Shown here: positions 8,764-17,531 of the stretch, in pieces
How the letters are laid out: each line of letters begins with the position of its first letter
How positions within the stretch are numbered: position 1 is the stretch's first letter
Assembly (NCBI GenBank): GCA_040385245.1
Contig: JAZKHT010000018.1
Span: forward strand, 1 to 56,992
DNA from: JAZKHT01 sp040385245
Lineage (GTDB): Bacteria; Pseudomonadota; Alphaproteobacteria; Rhodobacterales; Rhodobacteraceae
Reading direction: 5' to 3'
DNA length: 56,992 nt
Program-made: the position numbers and the translations under genes
The notes under the pieces: generated by a model
What the model was told of the DNA's origin: nothing
The model's database searches: none
What the model saw: the letters and a program-made list of their open reading frames with translations, nothing else

Positions 8764-9552
8764 ATGATGAAAAGATTGCTCGCAGTTGCGGCGTTTGGTG
8801 CGGCGCTGAGTTTCGGTGCCGTGGCATCGGCACAAGACCTGACCGTTGGGGCCAACGTCGGCAACGTCCCATGGGAGTTTCAAGACGACACCGGTGCGAT
8901 CGTTGGGTTCGAGGTTGATCTGGCAACCGAGGTTGCAAAGCGGCTTGGCCGTGGCATCGTGATCGAGAATATCCCCTTCAACGGCCTGTTTTCTGCGGTG
9001 CAGTCCGGGCGGATCGATATGGCGATGTCCTCAATCACCATTACGCAAAAACGTTTGGCCGAGGTCAGCTTTGCCCAACCCTACTATGACAGCGATCAAT
9101 CGTTGACTGTGACAGCAGCCAGCGGTCTGAAGGGTCTGGCGGATATGTCGGGTAAAGTGATCGGCGTCGATACCGGATCGACCGGCGACATGTGGGCGAC
9201 CGAAAATCAAGCGAAATACGGCTTTTCCGAAATCCGCCGTTTCGAAGGTCTTGCCCCTGCCATGCTTGATCTTGGGAATGGCCGCATCGACGGCTACATC
9301 AGCGACATTCCTGCCCTGCAATACTATTCCAAGGACAAGCCGGAATTCGCCGTGGTGGAACGCATCCTGACCGGCGAGCAATATTCGATGATGTTCGCAA
9401 AAGACGCGCCGCTGGCGGCCGAAGTCAGCGCCGTTCTGACCACACTGAAGGAAGAAGGTTTTGTGGCGGCAACCCATAAGAAATGGTTCGGATCGGACCC
9501 GGAGCCGACGACATCTACCGCGACAGTGATGGACATGCCGGCGCTCCAGTAA
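8764..9552 (+). CDS. ABC importer substrate-binding protein, polar amino-acid family
   Basis: A 262-aa periplasmic binding protein (bacterial SBP family 3) that captures the substrate and delivers it to the permease. A signal peptide covers about residues 1-23, with cleavage after ASA. Family features follow: VPWEFQDDTGAIVGFEVDLATEVA near the N-terminus, then FNGLFSAVQSGRIDMAMSS, the region that lines the pocket. ATG 8764 is chosen over the open frame to 8626 because AAAGGA precedes it and it gives a proper signal peptide. Ligands of this family are usually amino acids or small derivatives; with a hydantoinase downstream, an amino acid or cyclic ureide is plausible. Confidence 0.93.
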   Translation: MMKRLLAVAAFGAALSFGAVASAQDLTVGANVGNVPWEFQDDTGAIVGFEVDLATEVAKRLGRGIVIENIPFNGLFSAVQSGRIDMAMSSITITQKRLAEVSFAQPYYDSDQSLTVTAASGLKGLADMSGKVIGVDTGSTGDMWATENQAKYGFSEIRRFEGLAPAMLDLGNGRIDGYISDIPALQYYSKDKPEFAVVERILTGEQYSMMFAKDAPLAAEVSAVLTTLKEEGFVAATHKKWFGSDPEPTTSTATVMDMPALQ

Positions 9553-9563
9553 AACCCTTCGGC

Positions 9564-9586
9564 GGCGGCGGGATCATCCTGCCGCC
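9564..9586 (+). terminator. Intercistronic hairpin after the binding-protein gene
   Basis: An 11-bp stem (GGCGGCGGGAT pairing with ATCCTGCCGCC, one G-T pair, 1-nt loop) is followed by CCCTTTT. It probably gives partial termination or 3'-end protection, raising binding-protein mRNA above permease mRNA. Confidence 0.65.
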
Positions 9587-9610
9587 CCTTTTCGAAAGCC
9601 GGGCCTTTCC

Positions 9611-10282
9611 ATGGACATCTTCGATACCTTTTTCAACGTGCCGGTCCTGATCCGCACGTTTCCCCTGCTGATGTCGGGCTTGTGGATCACGCTGCAAATC
9701 GGTGTGGTCAGCATCGCAGCTGGACTGGTTCTCGGTCTGGTATTGGCGCTGGTGCGGCTGTATTCGCCCGGGTGGCTGCAAGTGTTGGCCAAAATCTATA
9801 TCAATTTCATGCGATCGATCCCGCTGCTGGTGCTCCTGATCATCATCTATTACGCGCTGCCCTTTGTCGGAATCCGGCTGTCGCCGTTTCTGTCTGCCGT
9901 GGCGGCACTGTCGCTGGTGTCAGCCGCCTATACGGCCGAGATTTTCCGCGCCGGCATCGAGGCGATCCCAAAAGGGCAGTTCGAGGCGTCGTCGGCGCTT
10001 GGCCTTGGATATCGGCACATGATGGTCGATGTGATCCTGCCGCAAGCGATCCGCATCGTCATTCCGCCGCTGACCAACAACTGCATCAACGTGATGAAAG
10101 ATACCGCTCTGGCATCGGTCGTGGCCATGCCTGATCTGTTGAAACAGGCCACGCAGGCGCAAGCGCTGGCGGCAAATCCCAGCCCGTTGATTGGGGCTGC
10201 CATCATCTATGTCGCATTTCTGTGGCCGTTGGTGGCCGCCGTCGCGCGGCTGGAGCGCAGCTATGGAAAGGCGGACCGTTAA
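9611..10282 (+). CDS. ABC importer permease, polar amino-acid family
   Basis: A 223-aa inner-membrane permease of the HisM/GlnP type with about five membrane segments (for example LMSGLWITLQIGVVSIAAGL). The EAA loop that contacts the ATPase reads EASSALGLGYRHMMVDVILPQA, near residues 120-142. It is the only permease of this importer in the window, so it would act as a homodimer. Its TAA overlaps the ATPase ATG by one base. Confidence 0.93.
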   Translation: MDIFDTFFNVPVLIRTFPLLMSGLWITLQIGVVSIAAGLVLGLVLALVRLYSPGWLQVLAKIYINFMRSIPLLVLLIIIYYALPFVGIRLSPFLSAVAALSLVSAAYTAEIFRAGIEAIPKGQFEASSALGLGYRHMMVDVILPQAIRIVIPPLTNNCINVMKDTALASVVAMPDLLKQATQAQALAANPSPLIGAAIIYVAFLWPLVAAVARLERSYGKADR

Positions 10283-11019
10283 TGGCCGGATACATTTCCA
10301 TCAAGAACCTGCACAAGCAATTCGGCACCTTCACCGCACTGCACGGCATTGATCTTGATATTGCCGAGGGCGAGGTGGTCTGCGTGATTGGCCCATCCGG
10401 TTCGGGCAAATCCACGCTGATCCGTTGCATCAACCTGTTGGAGCCTTTTCATCCTGACAGTTTGATCACCGTGGGAGGCACGCGCGTCGAACAGGGCCGC
10501 AATCTGGAAAAGGTGCGGGCAGACGTGGGGATGGTGTTCCAATCCTTTAACCTGTTCCCGCACCTGACGGTGTTGCGCAATGTCATGCTGGCACCAATGC
10601 GCGTGCGGGGTCTGCCTGAACCTGAGGCGGAAAAGCGCGCGATTGATCTGCTGACACGGGTGGGCATCGCCGAACAGGCCGACAAATACCCCGGCAAGCT
10701 CTCGGGCGGTCAGCAACAGCGTGTGGCCATTGCCCGCGCGCTGGCGATGGACCCCAAGGTGATGCTGTTTGACGAACCGACCAGTGCTCTTGACCCCGAA
10801 ATGGTCGGCGAGGTGCTGGATGTGATGAAGGCACTGGCCGGCACCGGCGTGACGATGGTCGTCGTCACGCATGAGATGGGCTTTGCCCGCCAGGTGGCCG
10901 ATCGCGTGATTTTCATGGACAGTGGACGGATCGTCGAATCCGGCACGCCCGCACAGATATTCGACACACCGCAGGAAGAACGGCTTCGCAGCTTTCTTGG
11001 GGCGGTCCTCAACCACTGA
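10282..11019 (+). CDS. ABC importer ATPase, polar amino-acid family
   Basis: A 245-aa nucleotide-binding subunit of the GlnQ/HisP type that powers the adjacent permease. Walker A is GPSGSGKST (residues 37-45), the signature is LSGGQQQR (about 140), and Walker B is VMLFDEPTSALDP (about 160), followed by the switch histidine in VVVTHEMGFA. ATG 10282 is used rather than the longer frame from 10222 because it overlaps the permease stop by one base and starts directly with the family's N-terminal strand. Confidence 0.95.
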   Translation: MAGYISIKNLHKQFGTFTALHGIDLDIAEGEVVCVIGPSGSGKSTLIRCINLLEPFHPDSLITVGGTRVEQGRNLEKVRADVGMVFQSFNLFPHLTVLRNVMLAPMRVRGLPEPEAEKRAIDLLTRVGIAEQADKYPGKLSGGQQQRVAIARALAMDPKVMLFDEPTSALDPEMVGEVLDVMKALAGTGVTMVVVTHEMGFARQVADRVIFMDSGRIVESGTPAQIFDTPQEERLRSFLGAVLNH

Positions 11020-11039
11020 CACGAATTCCGGAGACGATT

Positions 11040-12266
11040 ATGACGCTTGATATGAACGCGGTCCGTAGCAACTTTCCCGGTCTGGCGCGGGGGTGGACGC
11101 TGTTTGACAACGCGGGCGGCTCGCAGATCCTGAAGGGAGCGGTCGATCGGATGACCGAATTCCTGTATGAAAAGAACGTCCAGATCGGTGGCAGCTATGC
11201 GGTGTCCGTGGCTGCGGCCGAGGCGCTGCGCGACGCACGCGCCGCCGCGGCTACCCTGATGAACGCAGGCAGGCCGGAGGAAATCATATTTGGGCCATCA
11301 ACCACTGTTCTTCTGCAAAATCTGTCGCGGGCAATGCGCAGCCAGCTGCAGCCGGGCGACGAAGTGATCGTGACAGTGGCGGACCACGAATCCAACATTG
11401 GTCCTTGGATGTCCTTGCAGGAGTTCGGCATCGTGTTGAAGGTCTGGCCTCTCAACCAAGACACGTTCAGCCTTGATCTGGCCGATCTCGCCCCGCTGAT
11501 GACGGACCGCACCAAATTGGTTGCCGTCACTCATGTGTCCAACATCCTCGGCCAGGTAAATCCCGTGGCGGAAATTGCGCGTTTCGTGCACGATCACGGT
11601 GCGCGGATCTGCGTCGATGCCGTCGCCTATGCCCCACACCGAGCTATTGATGTGCAAGCGTGGGACGTCGATTACTATGTGTTCAGCCTGTATAAGACCT
11701 ACGGCCCGCATTACGCCGTGATGTATGGCAAGCACGACCTCTTGCTCGAACTCGACACGCTGTATCACTATTTCTACGGCAAGGACAAAGTGCCCGGCAA
11801 GCTGGAGCCGGGTAACCCCAGCTATGAATGCGCCTATTCCACACTGGCCATCCGGGACTACTTTGCAGGGCTTGGCGGGGCGGGTCACAGCACGCGCGCG
11901 AAAATCGAGGCAGGCTTCGCCGCTGTTACGGCGCAAGAGGATGCGTTGGTAGATCGTTTGCTGTCTTACCTTTCCGCGCGCAACGACTGCCGTGTGATTG
12001 GCGCCACAACGAACGTCGCATCACGCCGTATTCCCACCGTGGCCTTCCGGTTTGACGGGCGCAACTCGGGCGAAGTGGCAAAGGCAATGGACGCCTATAA
12101 CATCGCCATCCGACATGGCGACTTCCACTCTCGTCGCTTGGTCGAGGAATTGGGGCAGACCGGCGACGGCGGTCTTTTGCGCGTGTCGATGGTCCATTAC
12201 AACACCTTGGAAGAAGTGGATACTTTATGCTCGACGCTGGATGATATCCTGCGAAAGGCGGCGTGA
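11040..12266 (+). CDS. Class V aminotransferase / cysteine desulfurase-like PLP enzyme
   Basis: A 408-aa pyridoxal-phosphate enzyme of fold type I. The PLP lysine is in VFSLYKTYGPH (about residue 222), the phosphate-contact aspartate in ICVDAVAYAPH (about 196), and the histidine stacking on the ring in TVADHESNIGPW (about 120). GGAGA precedes the ATG. It resembles the group of cysteine desulfurase-like proteins of uncertain substrate rather than housekeeping IscS or SufS, and no Fe-S assembly genes are near. Placed between an amino-acid-type importer and a hydantoinase, it more likely acts on an imported amino or ureido compound. The exact reaction is unknown. Confidence 0.85.
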   Translation: MTLDMNAVRSNFPGLARGWTLFDNAGGSQILKGAVDRMTEFLYEKNVQIGGSYAVSVAAAEALRDARAAAATLMNAGRPEEIIFGPSTTVLLQNLSRAMRSQLQPGDEVIVTVADHESNIGPWMSLQEFGIVLKVWPLNQDTFSLDLADLAPLMTDRTKLVAVTHVSNILGQVNPVAEIARFVHDHGARICVDAVAYAPHRAIDVQAWDVDYYVFSLYKTYGPHYAVMYGKHDLLLELDTLYHYFYGKDKVPGKLEPGNPSYECAYSTLAIRDYFAGLGGAGHSTRAKIEAGFAAVTAQEDALVDRLLSYLSARNDCRVIGATTNVASRRIPTVAFRFDGRNSGEVAKAMDAYNIAIRHGDFHSRRLVEELGQTGDGGLLRVSMVHYNTLEEVDTLCSTLDDILRKAA

Positions 12267-12269
12267 GCG

Positions 12270-13679
12270 ATGTTTGATCTGGTTGTTCGGGGCGGCACCG
12301 TGGTCACCGCATCGGATGTCACGCGCTGTGATGTGGGCATCCGCGACGGGCGCATCGTCATGCTGGGAGAAGCGCTTCCCGCAGGACGTGAAGAGGTGGA
12401 CGCAACCGGGCTTTATGTGATGCCGGGCGGGATCGACAGCCATGTACACCTGTCGCAGCCGTCAGGTGACGGCATCGTCATGGCCGATGATTTCCAAAGT
12501 GGCACGCGCTCGGCGCTGTTTGGCGGCAATACGACCGTTTTGCCGTTCTGCCTGCAACAAAAGGGCCAGTCCTTGCGTCAGGCGCTGACCGACTATCACG
12601 CGCTGGCGGCGGGCAACTGTCTGACCGACATCAGCTTTCACCTGATCATTACGGACCCCACCCCCGGCGTTCTGGGCCAAGAGGTGCCTGCACTGGTCGA
12701 GGATGGCTATACCTCTCTCAAGGTGTTCATGACCTATGAGGGCATGCGCCTGCATGACAACGAAATCCTTGCCACGCTGGATGCGGCGCGGTCGTCCGGT
12801 GCGCTGGTGATGGTGCATTGCGAGAATGAGGATGCGATCCGCTTTCTGATCGGCAAGCATGAAAGGGCAGGCACGGTCGCACCCCCGGCCCATGCCACCA
12901 CCCGCCCCATCGCGGCCGAGCGCGAGGCGACGCACCGCGCGCTGTCCTTGGCCGAGATTGTCGATGTGCCCATCGTCATCGTCCATGTCTCCAACCGCGA
13001 GGCGATGGAAGAGATTGACCGCGCCCGCAAACGCGGCGTCAAGGTCGTGGGCGAAACCTGTCCGCAATACCTGATGCTGACCGCCGACGATCTGGACCGC
13101 GACGGGTGGGAGGGGGCAAAGTTCGTCTGCTCTCCGCCCCCGCGCGACGAAGCCAGCAAGGTCGCCTGTTGGCAGGGATTGGAGCAGGGGATTTTCGACC
13201 TGTATTCCTCTGACCACTGCCCGTTCCGGTATGATGATCCGGCTGGCAAGCTGAACGATAAGGGCAAGACCAGTTTCCGATGGATTCCGAACGGAATACC
13301 CGGCGTGGAAACCCGCCTGCCGATCCTGTTTTCCGAAGGGGTGATGACGGGGCGCATCGATCTGTCCCGCTTTGTCGCGCTGACCGCGACGAACCATGCC
13401 AAGCTGTATGGGCTTTACCCGCAAAAGGGCACCATCGCGGTGGGATCCGATGCCGATCTGGCCCTGTGGGATCCAAAAGCGCAGCGCACCATCGCCAATG
13501 ACATGCTGCACCACGGCGCGGACTACACGCCGTACGAGGGGATGCAGATCACCGGCTGGCCGGTCACGGTCATCCTGAACGGCAAGGTCGCGGTGCAGGA
13601 TGGCGCGCTGAAGCTGACCCCCGGCGCCGGGCGCTATCTGCCGCGCAAACGCAGCAGCGGTAACCTTGGCCTCAGGTGA
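12270..13679 (+). CDS. Dihydropyrimidinase / D-hydantoinase
   Basis: A 469-aa cytosolic amidohydrolase that opens six- or five-membered cyclic ureides (dihydrouracil, hydantoins) to N-carbamoyl amino acids. All metal-centre motifs are intact: HVH in GGIDSHVHLSQP (about residue 57), the carboxylated lysine in TSLKVFMTYEG (about 151), then MVHCEN (about 183), IVHVSN (about 239) and SDHCPF (about 315). It starts 3 nt after the upstream stop. No N-carbamoyl-amino-acid amidohydrolase is adjacent, so the next step is not encoded here or is done by an unrecognised enzyme. Confidence 0.92.
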   Translation: MFDLVVRGGTVVTASDVTRCDVGIRDGRIVMLGEALPAGREEVDATGLYVMPGGIDSHVHLSQPSGDGIVMADDFQSGTRSALFGGNTTVLPFCLQQKGQSLRQALTDYHALAAGNCLTDISFHLIITDPTPGVLGQEVPALVEDGYTSLKVFMTYEGMRLHDNEILATLDAARSSGALVMVHCENEDAIRFLIGKHERAGTVAPPAHATTRPIAAEREATHRALSLAEIVDVPIVIVHVSNREAMEEIDRARKRGVKVVGETCPQYLMLTADDLDRDGWEGAKFVCSPPPRDEASKVACWQGLEQGIFDLYSSDHCPFRYDDPAGKLNDKGKTSFRWIPNGIPGVETRLPILFSEGVMTGRIDLSRFVALTATNHAKLYGLYPQKGTIAVGSDADLALWDPKAQRTIANDMLHHGADYTPYEGMQITGWPVTVILNGKVAVQDGALKLTPGAGRYLPRKRSSGNLGLR

Positions 13680-13681
13680 GA

Positions 13682-13702
13682 ACTTGCAACAAAGTTGCAA
13701 GT
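13682..13702. promoter_or_regulatory. 21-bp inverted repeat before the nucleoside hydrolase
   Basis: ACTTGCAAC, AAA, GTTGCAAGT: a perfect 9-bp stem with a 3-nt centre, 3 nt after the hydantoinase stop and 51 nt before the next start. Its symmetry and moderate AT content fit a repressor operator as well as an mRNA stem-loop. No T-tract follows. Confidence 0.5.
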
Positions 13703-13753
13703 GAGTGTCAGCCTTCCATTGGGATCCAGCACAGGTTCCCGTCAGAAGTGAAT

Positions 13754-14659
13754 ATGAAAAAGAAAATCATCATCGACTGCGACCCTGGCATTGACGATGC
13801 ACTGGCGATCTTTCTTGCCCTTGCCGCATCGGACGTCATCGACGTCGTTGGTATTACTTGTGTTGCGGGCAATGTTGCGCTTGAAAAGACCTATGCCAAC
13901 GCACAGCGCATTCTTGCGGCAGCCGAACGGCGGGATATTCCAGTGCATCGCGGCATCGGACGTCCAATCATGGGAAGTGTCGGACTTGCCGCCAGCGTGC
14001 ATGGAAAGGATGGTTTGGGAGATATTGGCCTTGCGATGACGAAGAGTCCGGAAGGTTCTTCGCCGATGGCGGTTGATTTCATCATCAATGCGATCAACGC
14101 TGCACCGGGAGAGATCGTCCTTTGTCCCATCGGCCCCATGACGAATATTGCCGTGGCGATGTTATTGGATCCAACCATAGCTCAGAAGGTGCAGTCCATT
14201 GTGTTCATGGGCGGAGCTGCCTTCTGCCCCGGCAATATGAACGATTATGCAGAGTTCAACTTTCTGATCGATCCCCATGCCGCCGGGATCGTTTTGACGA
14301 GCGCCGCGCCGCTAGTGATGTTCGGCTTGGATGTGACACTGCAGGCCCGGATCACGCCTGACCATATCGACAGGCTGCGCCGCCTGAATTCGCGGTGCGG
14401 TGATGTTTCAGCTCAGCTTCTATCAGCCTATACTGTGGGAGACCTGTGTCTGCACGATCCTTGCGTCATAGCCTGGCTGATCGAACCAACAATGTTCGGC
14501 GGCGTGCTGGGACGCGTGCATGTCAACACGGACAGCGGTCCGGAATACGGACGGTCCGTTGCCACCCTTGCCGAGACGGGCAACTGTCTCATCATCACTG
14601 ACGTCAATGCTCCAGCACTGTTCGACCTGCTTGCGTCGAAGTTGCGGCATTTGGTTTGA
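13754..14659 (+). CDS. Inosine/uridine-preferring nucleoside hydrolase
   Basis: A 301-aa enzyme that cleaves the N-glycosidic bond of ribonucleosides to base and ribose. The calcium-binding signature DCDPGIDDALA is at residues 8-18, followed by VVGITCVAGN, FMGGAAFCPGNMNDYAEFN (active-site Asn and Glu region, about 150-168) and the C-terminal HDPCVIAWL (about 236). Its ATG follows an inverted repeat and 74 nt of spacer, so it may have its own control. Together with the hydantoinase it suggests salvage or breakdown of nucleobase-related compounds taken up by the importer upstream. An upstream extension to 13676 is rejected because the DxDxGxDD strand starts right after this ATG. Confidence 0.92.
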   Translation: MKKKIIIDCDPGIDDALAIFLALAASDVIDVVGITCVAGNVALEKTYANAQRILAAAERRDIPVHRGIGRPIMGSVGLAASVHGKDGLGDIGLAMTKSPEGSSPMAVDFIINAINAAPGEIVLCPIGPMTNIAVAMLLDPTIAQKVQSIVFMGGAAFCPGNMNDYAEFNFLIDPHAAGIVLTSAAPLVMFGLDVTLQARITPDHIDRLRRLNSRCGDVSAQLLSAYTVGDLCLHDPCVIAWLIEPTMFGGVLGRVHVNTDSGPEYGRSVATLAETGNCLIITDVNAPALFDLLASKLRHLV

Positions 14660-14724
14660 AGCGAATGAAGTCGGTGTCCTCAACCAGAAATCGCTTTCTT
14701 TGGCTGTACGGGATGAGGTCCAAT

Positions 14725-15765
14725 TCAGGTCGAGTTGGCGGCAGATTGAAGCAGTGCAAAAAGTTTGCGTTCATCTGGATGCAATCCGTGCGGTTCGTCA
14801 CTGGCTAATCCGTCCAATAGTGTATGACGCTCCCCCGGCTGCATTTCAGCAAGGTCCAGTACCGCTGGGTGGATGTATGATTTTCGGCAAATAGTGGGTG
14901 TGTTATGCAGGACGTCAGCTGCAGCAGATGAAAGGCCGCGACGGGTAATCTGGTCGACTGGCCCGGCGCCCAAGGCGTGTCTGAACGCAGCAAGCGTGCC
15001 GCCCCATGTGCGAAACGTCTTTGCAGTGGCACAAATCCCAGTCAGGTCGGAAATGTGTGAATTCACATCCGATGAACTGATGACGCGACTAGTACCGTCG
15101 TCGTCGAGATAGGTGAACAACCTTCGGCCGGGTAATTCGTGAATGTCCTGCAAGATGCGGTGCAAGCGTTTGTCGCGTAGCACTTGCCGGACCGATTTGC
15201 CGCCCTTTGCGCGGAAGCTCAGGAGCACGGCACCATCGTGAAAGGTCAAGTGCCGGCGCAACAATGTCGTCGCCCCAAAGGATCTATTTTGCGCGGTGTA
15301 AGCTTCGTTGCCAACACGCAAATAGGCCTGGTCAAGAAGCATGATAATCGCGGCCAAGGTGAAATCGCGATCTCCGGCCCGCCCCGAGACAGCACTCTTC
15401 ACATGTTGCCTGATCACGGGCAGGGCCTCGGCGAACCGCACAAGGTCGGCATATTTCGTTTCGGACTGTGCCGACGACCAGAGGGGGTGGTATCGGTATT
15501 GCTTTCTTCCGCGCATATCACGCCCGGTTGCCTGCAGATGGCCATTTGGGTTTGGACAAATCCAGACATCTTGATAGGCGGGAGGAATGCCTAGCCTTTG
15601 CACTCGCAAACGTTCATTCCGCGAAAGAAGTCGTCCATCTGGCGACCGATAGGAAAATCCCGTGCCTTTGCGAATGCGGCGGATGCCTGCACTGTCATCC
15701 GACACGTAATCCAGGCTTGCAGCGGGATGGCCTTTCGGCGCTGATATTCTTTCATCCTTTGCCAT
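14725..15765 (-). CDS. Eukaryotic-type DNA topoisomerase IB
   Basis: A 346-aa enzyme that relaxes supercoils through a 3'-phosphotyrosyl intermediate. The catalytic tyrosine is in CRKSYIHP (about Y297), and the arginine/lysine/histidine core is visible in LRVGNEAYT, FRAKGGKSV and FRTWGGTLAAFRHAL. Length and layout fit the small bacterial topoisomerase IB family. ATG 15765 is preferred over a frame open to 15834 because a GGGGAG site precedes it and the longer version would start inside the promoter. A canonical EcfG promoter lies directly upstream, indicating control by the general stress response. It faces the nucleoside hydrolase with a 65-nt convergent gap. Confidence 0.93.
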   Translation of the reverse strand: MAKDERISAPKGHPAASLDYVSDDSAGIRRIRKGTGFSYRSPDGRLLSRNERLRVQRLGIPPAYQDVWICPNPNGHLQATGRDMRGRKQYRYHPLWSSAQSETKYADLVRFAEALPVIRQHVKSAVSGRAGDRDFTLAAIIMLLDQAYLRVGNEAYTAQNRSFGATTLLRRHLTFHDGAVLLSFRAKGGKSVRQVLRDKRLHRILQDIHELPGRRLFTYLDDDGTSRVISSSDVNSHISDLTGICATAKTFRTWGGTLAAFRHALGAGPVDQITRRGLSSAAADVLHNTPTICRKSYIHPAVLDLAEMQPGERHTLLDGLASDEPHGLHPDERKLFALLQSAANST

Positions 15766-15784
15766 AATGCGCTCCCCGCTTCCC

Positions 15785-15810
15785 AACGGTGATTGCGTGA
15801 AGTCGGTTCC
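15785..15810 (-). promoter_or_regulatory. EcfG (general stress response) promoter
   Basis: On the minus strand GGAAC (15810-15806), 17 nt and CGTT (15788-15785) match the known alphaproteobacterial EcfG consensus exactly. The -10 element is 20 nt from the topoisomerase ATG, so the leader is very short. The -35 half also lies in a small palindrome, GTTCCTA-T-TAGGAAC (15806-15820). Confidence 0.8.
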
Positions 15811-16026
15811 TATTAGGAACAGGGACGACCGCACCGATTGCGGACTCAGTACGATTTACTAGGAGATCCGTTCTTGGCTTAAGGCTCTCCTGCGGCTACC
15901 CAGTGGCGACCGGCGGAGCTTAAGAACTAGATACTTACCTCTGCGGTTTTGGTGCTTGCGCCTAGGAAGGCGATGAATTGGTCATGGTCCGACTTGCCCT
16001 AAATCGTTACCTTAGCTCGTTGGAAT

Positions 16027-17160
16027 TCAGACAGTATTTGCCAGAAAGAACCGGATCATTTGTGCCGAGGCATCCGGGCCCTTTCTATCGGTATAGGATC
16101 CGCTGGCACGGCCACCCGACCAAGCGTGCCCCGCCCCTTCAAGCATCCAAAATTCGAGAATAGCCTCACCGCTCGGTCCCGCAAATACGCTGCGGTCATA
16201 GCCGCGCCCGCGCACGGACCGTCGGCTAACGTTTGTTGGCGTCGTCCGGCCACCCACAGCCGCAGCCACAATCCTCGACGCATTGGACGGATGAACAGTG
16301 CTGTCGGTATCACCGTGAAAGATGATGCGTCGCACAGTATGCGGTGACAAGTGAGTGACCGGTGCAAGGCGTCCTGGCGCGCCTTTTCGCATCGCAGACA
16401 GTGCGCTGACAACATCACGTGCGGCGCCACGGGCAAGCCCGGAGTGAACACCCACAGCAGAAAACACGTCGGGATAGGCGTCTGCCAAAATGGCCGCCAT
16501 CGCGCCGCCGGCAGACAATCCAGCCACGAATACTTGGTCGCGACCAAGGTCGAATTCCCGTGCAAGTTTTCGCGCCAGTGATGCCAGAATTGCGGGTTCG
16601 CCTGCGCCACGACCTTGATTACCGGGCTTGAACCAGTTCCAGCAAGATGCACCATTATGACTGGTTGTCTGCGCCGGATAGGCGATCACGAGGCCATTCT
16701 TCTCGGCCAGCGCATTCATGTGCGTGCCGAGTGCAAAGTCGTCCGGGGTCTGGTTGCAGCCGTGCAGCATGAGGAGCAGACCCATGGGCCGCTTCGGTTG
16801 ACTAGCGGGCAGATAGATTTTGTAAGCGCGCGATCCCGCGGCGCTTCGATGTGTCCGATCGAGATACCGCGCATCCTTCGGGATGCGGGGAGAAGCCACC
16901 CGCCCCGACGTCCCGGTCGTAGGGCTGGGCACCAGTGATTGGGCAGCGCGCAACTGACGCAGCACGACCCCAAGCGTCCGACCTGCCTTGGGGGTCGCGA
17001 CCTTGCGCGATTTAGCGGTTTTTGGCGTCGCTGCTGCAAGTGAGGCGAGTGCCGATTTAACCATCAAGCCAGTCATCATTTTTTGTATGGATTTGGTTGT
17101 TTTGGTCGGTCGCATCAGCCGGTTGACCCGGCGCACTGCTGCGGCGAAGCTGCGTGTCAT
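16027..17160 (-). CDS. PHB depolymerase-family esterase
   Basis: A 377-aa alpha/beta hydrolase of the extracellular PHB depolymerase/feruloyl esterase-like family (LpqC type). The nucleophile serine is in GLSAGGAM (about S217), the oxyanion region is MLHGCNQTPDDF (about 131-142), the aspartate lies in FHGDTDSTV, and the histidine in GAGHAWSGG near the C-terminus. The first 75 residues are very basic and Ala-rich without a clear signal peptide, so the protein may stay inside the cell, perhaps at polyester granules. ATG 17160 has AAGGAA upstream; the longer frame to 17253 lacks such a site. Substrate could be a polyhydroxyalkanoate or another ester. Confidence 0.88.
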   Translation of the reverse strand: MTRSFAAAVRRVNRLMRPTKTTKSIQKMMTGLMVKSALASLAAATPKTAKSRKVATPKAGRTLGVVLRQLRAAQSLVPSPTTGTSGRVASPRIPKDARYLDRTHRSAAGSRAYKIYLPASQPKRPMGLLLMLHGCNQTPDDFALGTHMNALAEKNGLVIAYPAQTTSHNGASCWNWFKPGNQGRGAGEPAILASLARKLAREFDLGRDQVFVAGLSAGGAMAAILADAYPDVFSAVGVHSGLARGAARDVVSALSAMRKGAPGRLAPVTHLSPHTVRRIIFHGDTDSTVHPSNASRIVAAAVGGRTTPTNVSRRSVRGRGYDRSVFAGPSGEAILEFWMLEGAGHAWSGGRASGSYTDRKGPDASAQMIRFFLANTV

Positions 17161-17235
17161 GGAAATTTCCTTGGAATTGACAGCCGTGATGGCCGAGCAA
17201 ATGCATTGGCTGAGCCGACGCGTCATCCCGTTGAA

Positions 17236-17260
17236 AGCGTTACCCCCTCCCAATGGTTCC
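17236..17260 (-). promoter_or_regulatory. Weak EcfG-like promoter before the esterase
   Basis: Minus-strand GGAAC (17260-17256), 16 nt and CGCT (17239-17236) differ from the EcfG consensus by one base in the -10 element. It is about 75 nt from the esterase start. The remainder of 17161-17531 holds no gene I can support; a weak hairpin (ACCAC-CTT-GTGGT, 17503-17515) follows the ABC exporter operon. Confidence 0.3.
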
Positions 17261-17531
17261 TCCCAGGCCCCTAACGTATGCGGGGGGCGCAGCGCGGCGT
17301 TTCGCTAGCGACAGGCATTTTCACCGGGGAATTCAGGCGGAATCCACTTGCCGGGCTATCATTGGAAAAGACGCACATTATCAAAAGCTTGCAGAATTAC
17401 GCTCTTGGTGCGCTGGATTTTTTCGCGGAATCAAGAGAATCCAGTTTGCGGAAGCCAGCTTTCGGGGTGCCTTGCGCGATTGCGGCGGCGATGAAGGCGG
17501 ACACCACCTTGTGGTCAAGTTCATGCATTCG

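Noticed and set aside
12462..13700. A 412-codon open frame on the minus strand.
   Set aside because: Antisense of the hydantoinase, whose complete metal centre shows which strand is coding.
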